Origin: an uncultured Erysipelotrichales bacterium
GTDB lineage: Bacteria > Bacillota_I > Bacilli_A > Erysipelotrichales > Coprobacillaceae
Length of the DNA: 10,668 bases
Reading direction: 5' to 3'
NCBI GenBank assembly: GCA_910586805.1
Contig: CAJUJC010000077.1
Coordinates: 1 to 10,668, forward strand
Positions 1 through 7,600 of the stretch are shown here, in pieces. The position numbers and the translations under genes were made by a program. Each line of letters opens with the position of its first letter. The first letter of the stretch is position 1. The notes under the pieces were generated by a model, which saw only the letters and a program-made list of their open reading frames with translations, was not told where the DNA came from and made no database searches.

Positions 1-338
1 ACTAATTGTCTTGCTTGTCTTCTTGTTGTAGCAAATCCTAATCTATAAACAACATTATCTAATCTTGATTCAAGTAAGCAAAAGAAATTATAACCAGTAA
101 TTCCTTCCATTTTACTTGCTCTAAAGAAAGTGTTGCGGAATTGTTTTTCATTGACTCCATACATATGTCTTACTTTTTGCTTTTCAGCTAATTGTAAACC
201 ATATTCAGTTGGTTTTTTTCTCTTTTGACCATGTTGTCCAGGTGCATAAGGTCTTTTTGCTAATTCTTTACCAGTTTCTAATGTAGAAAATCCTAAACGT
301 CTAGATTTTTTCCATTGTGGTCCAGTATAACGTGCCAT
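1..338 (-). CDS. rpsD: 30S ribosomal protein S4, 5' part (3' end outside window)
   Basis: Small-subunit protein that binds 16S rRNA early in 30S assembly and, in Bacillus, represses its own mRNA. The first 112 codons are present, beginning MARYTGPQWKKSRRLGFST. The conserved segments KRPYAPGQHG, EYGLQLAEKQKVRHMYGVNE and SRLDNVVYRLGFATTRRQ are all visible; the last is the start of the S4 RNA-binding domain. The N-terminus lacks the zinc-binding cysteines found in some S4 proteins, so it is the cysteine-free form. The ATG at 338 is fixed by a perfect GGAGG (347-351) 8 nt upstream. It is a stand-alone gene with its own promoter and leader, and the frame runs off the left edge. The identification is essentially certain. 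Confidence 0.97.
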   Translation of the reverse strand, partial: MARYTGPQWKKSRRLGFSTLETGKELAKRPYAPGQHGQKRKKPTEYGLQLAEKQKVRHMYGVNEKQFRNTFFRASKMEGITGYNFFCLLESRLDNVVYRLGFATTRRQARQL

Positions 339-346
339 TATATTTT

Positions 347-500
347 CCTCCTATTGTTTTATTTGGCATAAAACAATAACATTCATAGATCAGCTAGGTT
401 GTGTCTATACTAAGCATTTCTCTTTGCAGCAAGATACTTTGCATCCCTTTGTCACAAACACATTGGCTAACACTCTATGTGCTGCTATCATTTATTGCAC
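347..500 (-). promoter_or_regulatory. rpsD 5' leader, probable S4 autoregulatory element
   Basis: About 160 nt separate the predicted transcription start (near 500) from the rpsD ATG. On the transcript, GCAGCA (485 to 480) can pair with TGCTGC (431 to 426), enclosing a smaller CACAT/ATGTG helix that partly competes with it. Next to the ribosome-binding site is a perfect 11-bp hairpin, TATTGTTTTAT/ATAAAACAATA (378-368 with 362-352), with loop GCCAA. Its 3' strand directly abuts the GGAGG. In Bacillus, rpsD is known to be repressed by S4 binding its leader. The leader's length, pairing and position suggest the same here. The exact fold is my inference. Confidence 0.65.
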
Positions 501-506
501 TAGCAT

Positions 507-534
507 ATTATACCAATTTTACTGTATTTGTCAA
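507..534 (-). promoter_or_regulatory. rpsD promoter (SigA type, extended -10)
   Basis: On the minus strand there is a perfect TTGACA (534-529), a 16-nt spacer and a perfect TATAAT (512-507) preceded by TGG, giving an extended -10. This is the strongest promoter in the window and fits a ribosomal protein gene. The predicted start is near 500, ahead of the rpsD leader. Confidence 0.9.
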
Positions 535-614
535 ATATTTTCTTATTTACATGACCTATAAATTTTAAAAATATTTATCTCTACTATAATATATGACATA
601 TATTTATATAAATA

Positions 615-1025
615 TTAATCAATCTCATATATATCACAAATCTTTATGATAGTACCATTTTTCATCACTAATACTTTTTCATACTCATCTATCTTTTTAA
701 CATGTCCTGTAACTGTTACATACTGTCCACCATCTTTCATTTTATCTTCTTGAAAAAAAGTGATTGTAACTATTGGATGTTCTTTAATATTTTCTAATAT
801 ATTTTGAAGTTTAGCATTCAAAATAACCTTTAAGTTCTCATCAAGTATTTTCTCTGGTTGGGTTAACCTACCTTTTTCATTCACTGCTTCTTTATGACCT
901 GTCAAAGCTGCAAAAGGTGCAAATTGTGCTGCTCTATCATACAATGACATTTGTGGATGAACTTTAGAAACATGATGTGGTAAATCTATAATATCATCAT
1001 AATTATGTATATCTTTATAACTCAT
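615..1025 (-). CDS. YolD-like family protein
   Basis: A 136-residue protein of the YolD-like family, small proteins encoded beside UmuC-like Y-family polymerases in Gram-positive chromosomes, phages and plasmids and proposed to be their accessory subunit. The hallmark N-terminal segment is present: YDDIIDLPHHVSKVHPQ followed by MSLYDRAAQFAPFAALTGH (about residues 9-44). The C-terminal half is a predicted small beta-rich domain (VTITFFQEDKMKDGGQYV, then VTGHVKKIDEYEKVLVM). Its ATG overlaps the stop of the polymerase gene as ATGA, and GGAGG lies 9 nt upstream (1035-1039), so translation is probably coupled. I see no convincing terminator between its stop and the rpsD promoter, so some read-through is possible. 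The family call is firm; the biochemical role is not established. Confidence 0.88.
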   Translation of the reverse strand: MSYKDIHNYDDIIDLPHHVSKVHPQMSLYDRAAQFAPFAALTGHKEAVNEKGRLTQPEKILDENLKVILNAKLQNILENIKEHPIVTITFFQEDKMKDGGQYVTVTGHVKKIDEYEKVLVMKNGTIIKICDIYEID

Positions 1026-2542
1026 GCTTTATGTCCTCCAATTGTTCCATTTCTATCCTTAGCAGTCGCTCCTTCTTCAAAACTCATTCCTTTTAATACA
1101 GCATTTTTTCCATACCTCTTTTTGATTTCAAGAGTAGCCTGTTGAAGTCTTTTTTCTTTTTCTAAATCTTGTTTTTGTTTTTCTTCCTGTTCTTTTAATT
1201 GATCATAATCAGTAAATATATCTAATTGTTGAATATTTTTCTTATCTTTTACAGTAATTTCATCTACAACTTTGTTAGCAGACAAATTCAATCTTTTGAT
1301 TGATAATGATTGATCAATATTTTTATCAAACCATTGTAATAATGCTTCAGTGAGAAGTTTTGATGATGATGTTTGTCTATCAAGATTCACTGTTCCATGA
1401 GCATGTTTTGGAATTTTTCTTCCATACATATCAGTAACAACTGTGCCTTTATAATTATTCTTCTTTACATTTTCAATATCATATCCAACTGTTATAACAA
1501 TTTGATTTGTAACAAGACCTTTATCAACCAAATCTAAAGCTAACATATCTATCATTTCCTTTAAAACAAGCCTAGCTTTATGAAAATGATATGGGCAACT
1601 TAATACTTGCCCCATTCCTATACTTGTATGTTCTGGTTTATAACTTTTTATATCTTTCATAGTACAGGGTTCATAACCCCATGCATGATCAATAAGAAGT
1701 TGTGCATTGACTCCAAACATCTTATATAAAAGTTCTTCATTATAATAATCATTTGGCTTTCCAACTGAACATTTTGCAATATCTCCCATTGTATAAAGAC
1801 CAACATCTTTTAACTTCTTAGCATATCCTTGCCCTACTCGCCAAAAATCAGTTATAGGTTTATGGTTCCATAAGTATTTTCTATATCTCTTTTCATCTAC
1901 TTGTGCAATTCTTACACCATCTTCATCTGCTTTAATATGCTTAGCGACTATATCCATAGCAACTTTACATAAATAAAGATTAGTTCCAATACCTGCTGTT
2001 GCTGTAATACCTGTAGTTTTATAAATATCCAATATTATTGTTTTTGCAAATTGTCTTGGTGTCATTTGATATGTCTTAAGATAGTGCGTTGCATCAATAA
2101 AAACTTCGTCTATGGAATAAACATGTATATCTTCTTTTGCAACATACTTTAAATATATTTCATATATCCTTGTACTATATTCCATATAAAATGCCATTCT
2201 TGGTTGTGCTGCGATATATGATAATCGAAGATATGGATTTTGTTTTAATTCTAAATCATCATATGATTCACCAACAAATTCTTTTTTCCTTATTTTAAGT
2301 TGTCTTTGAATATTGACTTCTTTGACTTTTTGTACAACTTCAAATAATCTTGCTCTACCTGAAAGACCATATTGTTTTAAGGAGGGAGAAACTGCCAAAC
2401 AAATTGTTTTTTGAGTTCTACTTTCATCAGCTACAACTAAATTTGTTGTTAATGGGTCAAGATGTCTCTCTACACATTCAACAGAAGCATAGAATGATTT
2501 TAAATCAATTGAAATATATATTTTTTTTTGTTCCATCATCAT
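1022..2542 (-). CDS. Y-family DNA polymerase, UmuC-like (UvrX/YqjW type)
   Basis: Translesion DNA polymerase of the Gram-positive UmuC/UvrX group, 506 residues. The palm begins YISIDLKSFYASVE with catalytic Asp13, and the second metal site is VYSIDEVFID with Asp145 and Glu146. The finger segment LKQYGLSGRARLFEV (55-69) and the conserved GIGTNLYLCKVAMDIVAKH (184-202) follow the family pattern. A helix-hairpin-helix-like stretch (WRVGQGYAKKLKDVGLYTMG) lies at 234-253 and the little-finger domain at about 300-420. QLDIF at 439-443 matches the beta-clamp binding pentapeptide, followed by a charged coiled coil (445-475) and the conserved tail ending in IGGHKA. The first ATG is 5 nt from AGAAGGGGG (2548-2556); two more in-frame Met codons follow at once. 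It overlaps the YolD-like gene by 4 nt. All catalytic residues are present, so it is probably active. Confidence 0.94.
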   Translation of the reverse strand: MMMEQKKIYISIDLKSFYASVECVERHLDPLTTNLVVADESRTQKTICLAVSPSLKQYGLSGRARLFEVVQKVKEVNIQRQLKIRKKEFVGESYDDLELKQNPYLRLSYIAAQPRMAFYMEYSTRIYEIYLKYVAKEDIHVYSIDEVFIDATHYLKTYQMTPRQFAKTIILDIYKTTGITATAGIGTNLYLCKVAMDIVAKHIKADEDGVRIAQVDEKRYRKYLWNHKPITDFWRVGQGYAKKLKDVGLYTMGDIAKCSVGKPNDYYNEELLYKMFGVNAQLLIDHAWGYEPCTMKDIKSYKPEHTSIGMGQVLSCPYHFHKARLVLKEMIDMLALDLVDKGLVTNQIVITVGYDIENVKKNNYKGTVVTDMYGRKIPKHAHGTVNLDRQTSSSKLLTEALLQWFDKNIDQSLSIKRLNLSANKVVDEITVKDKKNIQQLDIFTDYDQLKEQEEKQKQDLEKEKRLQQATLEIKKRYGKNAVLKGMSFEEGATAKDRNGTIGGHKA

Positions 2543-2615
2543 ACATGCCCCCTTCTTCCCTTATTTTACCATATTTTCATTTTAATATAAACTAAAATAA
2601 GAACCTATTATTCTT

Positions 2616-2621
2616 ATTATA
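2616..2621 (-). promoter_or_regulatory. possible -10 element for the umuC-like/yolD operon
   Basis: The minus strand has a perfect TATAAT about 75 nt before the polymerase ATG, in the gap after the GH128 terminator. No good -35 is present at 16-18 nt (best AGTATT). A loose palindrome with AAGAA and TTCTT arms lies just downstream. The position is sensible, but the call rests on one hexamer in AT-rich DNA. Confidence 0.35.
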
Positions 2622-2677
2622 CCCACACAAAAAAACATAATACTTTTACTTAACACCTTTTCATACCTTTATATATC

Positions 2678-2714
2678 TAAAACAAAAGGAAACTTAACTT
2701 ATGTTAAATTTCCT
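2678..2714 (-). terminator. rho-independent terminator after the GH128 gene
   Basis: On the transcript, AGGAAATTTAAC pairs with GTTAAGTTTCCT: a 12-bp stem with one G-U pair and a 4-nt loop, followed by TTTTGTTTT. It begins about 47 nt past the GH128 stop codon and separates the glucanase unit from the repair genes. Confidence 0.85.
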
Positions 2715-2761
2715 ATAATGATCTAAAATACTCATAATATCATTTGTTTGTTTTTTTACAT

Positions 2762-4585
2762 TTAGACTTCTCTTTTTTTCATATATCCAACAAGTAATAA
2801 AAGCATAGCAATAGAACAAAGAGTAACTATATTTGCATAATGGCTTTGTGCTGGAGTATGTTGATGAGATGCTGATGATTGTGGAACATTATTCTCATCA
2901 ATTTTTGAAATAACTTCTTGAGTTTTTTGTTCTTCTTCATATATATAATTTGTAATATGTTCTACAATATACTCAACATATGTTTGAGCATACTCAATAG
3001 TAATTGCTGGTGAAGTTGTATCATTATTTTTTTGATCATAAACTTTTTGAAGTGCTGTTTTTAAATTTGTATAAACTTTATCTACTTTATCTTGTTGTTT
3101 GATTGTTAAATGTTTATCCAAGTGAAGTGCATCTTCATAAGCTTTTTTTAATGTTTGATCTTTTCCTATATGTTTCATTGATTCTTCCATCAATTGATAC
3201 AAACTACGATAATCAGCTGATTTTAATTTTAAAGAATTGATTTCTTTTTCCAATGCAATAGAAACTTTTTGAATTTGATCTTGTTGAAGAATTGTCAAAT
3301 GTCTTGATATATCTTTTGCACTTTTTAATGCTTCATTAAAAGTCTTTTCATTAACAATATAATGATTTTTAAAATCATCAGTTAATGTTATCGTTTCAGC
3401 CTTTTGTATTAAAGCATCTAACTGTCCATAATAAGCAGTATCTTCAATATATTGGTCTTCATAATTGACGTTCATATGAGGATTTCCTAATTGTTTATAA
3501 AGTTTTCCTAATTGTGTCAATTGTCCTGTTTTTTGATTATATAATGCTGTTTTTCCACCATTGATATCATCTGTACCAAAAGAAAACCATGTATATCTTT
3601 CTACATATGCTCTTTTTTCTAATCCTTCTATTGTTTCTTTCATAAACTGTTGAAGTTGTTGTTCCATTTCTTCTGATTGTGATTGAGAACCATATAGCCA
3701 TTGGTTTGCTATACCATACTCAGTAACCCAAATAGGTTTTTTATATTTTTTATATGTATCATCAATAACCTTTAAGAAAGATTGAGCCATACCCTCTCCT
3801 GCCCAATCATAGTAAACATGAACTGGAATAAAATCTATATCGTTCATATTTATTTTTTGAGCATACTCTATAAACCACTGGTTGACAGATGGATCATAAC
3901 TCACTGCTGGAGCACCTATTATTGAATTTGTATTGGTAAAATATTTTTGAAAACTAACTGCTTGATTGACTAATAAATTAGCTTGATCTTCTCTATCTGG
4001 TTCATTAAATCCTAAGATATAAGGATATAATTTCCCATTTTCTAATAACCATTGACTAGCACCAGAATAAACACCATAAATCATTGGAACAAATTGAATA
4101 TTTTTGTTCATATTCATATGTGGTGTTAATGACCAATTATAATACCATGATATATTCATATCATCCATTTTTGCTTTGCTATCTAATCCCATTCCTTTTT
4201 TTGAAACAAAGAATGTTCTTAAAGAAGAATGAATACGTTTTTTATCTTTTGTTACTGCAACAACTTGAATGGTGTGTGATGAGACTTCAGTTGTATAAAT
4301 GTCACATTTTAACAATTCTTCTCCTTGATTTTGAATTGTTTCCTGTTTTTTTCCATCAAAATAAATCTCATAACATTCTATATCAAAGTTTGTATTCAAC
4401 AAACTACTAAACTGAATTTCAATTTGTCCTGCAGGAACCAATTGTCCTTTATATGGATAAACAAGTGCTTCCTTTTTCCAAACATCATAAACATTTTCTG
4501 TAGCATGAACTCCAACAAATGGAAAGATAGATACAATTGTCAAAAAAGCAATAATTATTTTTTTTATGATTCTTTGAAAATTCAT
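2762..4585 (-). CDS. secreted, membrane-anchored GH128 endo-beta-1,3-glucanase
   Basis: 607 residues from the ATG at 4585, chosen because AAAGGGGA (4591-4598) sits 5 nt upstream and a clean signal peptide follows (IIKKIIIAFLTIVSIFPFVG, cleavage likely after VHA at 28). An in-frame ATG at 4624 would put non-signal sequence first and lacks a ribosome-binding site. An Ig-like beta region (37-129) precedes a glycosyl hydrolase catalytic core of the GH128 (Glyco_hydro_cc) type at 138-365, beginning NISWYYNWSLTPHMN. The clan GH-A acid/base is Glu195 in LGFNEPD and the nucleophile Glu289 in PIWVTEYG. Two FIVAR-like helical modules (382-453, 457-517), a polar linker and one C-terminal membrane helix (584-601) ending MKKREV follow. 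There is no LPXTG motif. GH128 enzymes cleave internal beta-1,3-glucan bonds; the substrate here is inferred. It lies 64 nt downstream of the GH55 gene, probably in the same transcript. Confidence 0.87.
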   Translation of the reverse strand: MNFQRIIKKIIIAFLTIVSIFPFVGVHATENVYDVWKKEALVYPYKGQLVPAGQIEIQFSSLLNTNFDIECYEIYFDGKKQETIQNQGEELLKCDIYTTEVSSHTIQVVAVTKDKKRIHSSLRTFFVSKKGMGLDSKAKMDDMNISWYYNWSLTPHMNMNKNIQFVPMIYGVYSGASQWLLENGKLYPYILGFNEPDREDQANLLVNQAVSFQKYFTNTNSIIGAPAVSYDPSVNQWFIEYAQKINMNDIDFIPVHVYYDWAGEGMAQSFLKVIDDTYKKYKKPIWVTEYGIANQWLYGSQSQSEEMEQQLQQFMKETIEGLEKRAYVERYTWFSFGTDDINGGKTALYNQKTGQLTQLGKLYKQLGNPHMNVNYEDQYIEDTAYYGQLDALIQKAETITLTDDFKNHYIVNEKTFNEALKSAKDISRHLTILQQDQIQKVSIALEKEINSLKLKSADYRSLYQLMEESMKHIGKDQTLKKAYEDALHLDKHLTIKQQDKVDKVYTNLKTALQKVYDQKNNDTTSPAITIEYAQTYVEYIVEHITNYIYEEEQKTQEVISKIDENNVPQSSASHQHTPAQSHYANIVTLCSIAMLLLLVGYMKKREV

Positions 4586-4610
4586 ATAATTCCCCTTTCT
4601 TCGAAGTATA

Positions 4611-4651
4611 AAAGATATTGACAAGAAGATATCTCCTTGTCAATAATCTTT
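4611..4651 (-). terminator. intercistronic hairpin between the GH55 and GH128 genes (partial terminator or processing site)
   Basis: The arms ATTGACAAG (4617-4625) and CTTGTCAAT (4636-4644) form 9 bp around an inner self-complementary AGATATCT. They can extend through AAAGAT/ATCTTT with one bulged base, reaching the GH55 stop codon. On the transcript the stem is followed only by a short U-rich stretch (ATCTTTTATAC), so full termination is doubtful. A hairpin here would fit reduced expression of the downstream glucanase or protection of the upstream mRNA. Confidence 0.6.
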
Positions 4652-7600
4652 ACGAAACTGTTTGTGGTTTTGGTCTACTAGGTTTCCTATAAAATTCAGT
4701 GACAAGTATGATGACATTAATTAAGGCAATAACAATCATCAATATAGTCCATTGATCAGCCATAGCCATAGGCATTGATAAATCTTCTGTTAGAACAAAG
4801 ATAACCATAGAGCTACATGCAATAATAATACCTATAAATCTTTTGACATCCTTTTTGTTCATTACTAACATTACAATTCCTAATAAAATAGTCACAATAA
4901 CTGCAATAAGATTAATTAAAGCCCAACTTCCTTCTACTTTAGATGTAGGTGTTTCATTTTCTTTTATTGTTTCTTCAGGCGTAATATTTGTAAGTGGTGT
5001 ATCATTTTCATCAATTTGTGTTCCTTCAACTGGAGTTGTCGGATTTGCAGAATTTGTAGGAATTTTAACAACTGCATTTGTAACATCTCTAATAATGTGT
5101 GTAACTCTATCTGGTACAGGACGTGCAACTCCTCCATTTGAATTTGGTTTTGATGGTACACTATTTCCACCAGGTTTTTCTGGTTTTGGAGATGTTGGTG
5201 TAACTGTTTTTTCTTGTAAATGATTTACTGCATTTTCTAATGATTTATATGCTGCATCCACTTCATTTTGTGTTGCATTTTTATTGTCTAATACTTTTTT
5301 AGCATTTTGTAATGCTTGATAAAAATCTGTCCAAGTTTTTTCTGTATAACGAGAAGAGTCTTTGTTAGCATGAGTTGTATATAGCTTTTGAAGTCCTGTT
5401 TTATCAACTTCTTTCTTAACCAACTGGCTAACAGCTTTTTGTAATTCTTTTACTGCATTATCAAATTCTTTTTGATAAGCATATTTTAAGTTAGATGTTA
5501 ATAATTTTTGAGCTTGTTGCATTTGTGTATTTAATACTGCCCAAGATTCTTTTGTATATTGAGTTTCAACCAATGATTTTTGTTGATCATATAATTTTTG
5601 TAAAATTTTTGTATCAATATCATCATCGCCTAAATCTTTTACATTTGTTAATGTATCAACACCAATATATTTACCTAATTGAGTTGCATTTGGTGTTTTT
5701 CCAACAACAGCAGTTCCATTTTGATAACTTAACAAGAATTTTCTAGACCATCCTTCTCCCATCAATCCTGTATCTTTATCAATACCACTGCTAACACCTG
5801 CTCCTGCTCCATTAACAATAGAATTTATTTTTTGTAAAACTCCATCTGTGTTCGCAAATGTTTGAATACATGCATTTTCAACAATAACACCTTCACTATT
5901 TGGAACTTCAATAGCATTATCTAATTGAATTTGTACCTCTGAACTATCATAAGTTGGACCAGTATAAATAAAGACATTATAAACACCTAAACCAATAGCA
6001 TAGTGATTTTTAACTTGATTAGAAACTTTATATGAAGCATATCCATTTACTGTTCCATTATGACTCATCCATGCTTCTTGTGAAATTGGATCATATGCTG
6101 TTTCATTTTGATAGAAATATGTTGACCCATCTTCTCCATTCCATAATGTATGATATTTTTGGAAATGTTCATTAAATAATGCATAACATGCAACACGGTC
6201 TCCATTAACAATCAATCCATGTTGTGATTCGTTTCCATACCATTCTACACCAGCCCCATGATCTGCTCTCCATATCCAGAAATGATCACTAATAACATCA
6301 TCACTATGAATAATCAAAGCATTATCAGCTTTTGTTAAACGACTTGTTGTTCCACCTACACGGAAGAATAAATCTTGTAAAAATGTTGGATTTGAAGAAT
6401 GATTTATATGTTTTCCTTCTTCACCTACAGTTAATAAGTAACGAGAATGTGATCCTGCATCAAAAATCAACCCTGATACAATAATACCATCTTTATCAGC
6501 AACCTTCATTGCTCCTTCTTCATTATCTGGAATAATTGAAGCCATACCAGTTCCTAATACAATTGTTTGAGCATTGTTAATTTGAATAACATCTTCAGCA
6601 TGATAAACACCTGGTGTAAAGAAAATATTTTTTCCTTCTTCTAGTTGTTTATTTATTTTTTTAGCTGTATCTCCTTCTTTTGCAATATAGAATTCGTCTA
6701 AAGAAACAATTTCTCCTTCTCCCATTCCATCATTTGCTTTTCCTGATCCCCAACTGATTCCAGAAGAATTTTCTCTATAATCAGGAACAAAAATCTTATA
6801 TTCACCATCACTATCAATAAATAAGAATGGTTTTTCTCTCACCTTTGGAGTTGTTAATACATTTGTTGTAACTTGTTGTCCCCCATCACTAGAAGCAATA
6901 CCCCAATTTGAATATCCATTTCCATTTAATAAAGGTTGTCCAGTTTTATCATTTGGAAGATCATCACATACAACTCCCATATTAAAGTTATTTAAAGTTG
7001 TTGTTCCTTCAATCTTTCCAAGAACACTGTTTCTTGTAAAATATTGTTGTCCTGAGAATGTTCCTGCTCCATTGGTAAATAAACAGTCAGCTGTATATCC
7101 TCCAGAAGCCCATCCATAATTCCAATCATAAGAAACTGTTCTTGTTGAATAAACTCTTCTTATTGGTGCAGCTTGTGCCACTGACCAATTTAATGATCCT
7201 TGTTTCCAGTTACCATTATCAGTTGTTGCATTTCCACTTCCCACAACTGATACATTTTCTGCTGAACGCCAGAAATTACAAGTCGCATTATAATCACTTA
7301 AATAAGCTGGTACTTCTATATTATTTAATTGAACATCATATGGAGTTTTTCCTAATCCGCCAATATGTGTATAGAAACCAACAGGAATACATTTTGTATT
7401 TGTATAATCTCCTGGTTTATAATAGATTGAATATCTTTTTTCATTAAATTGTGCATCTTGACTAGCATCACTTTGCTCAATATAAATTTGTTGTACAAGT
7501 GCATCAATTTGATCTATGGAATCAGTTGGTGAAATAAAGAACATATTTCTTCCAAAAGTTTTTGTTTCTAATGAAGTATAAACAGAAGGCATTGATTTTT

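Noticed and set aside
541..614. Possible terminator after the yolD-like gene
   Set aside because: Only short AT-only inverted repeats are present, with no stable stem followed by a T run on the minus strand.
2598..2616. Loose palindrome with GAAC and ATTC arms below the umuC-like -10, considered as a LexA/SOS box
   Set aside because: The arms are separated by 5 rather than 4 bases and one arm is imperfect against the GAAC-N4-GTTC consensus.
4843..5223. Plus-strand open frame of 126 codons antisense to the GH55 3' end, and similar plus-strand frames inside the GH128, GH55 and polymerase genes
   Set aside because: They are antisense to well-supported coding sequence, lack ribosome-binding sites and show no recognisable protein family.
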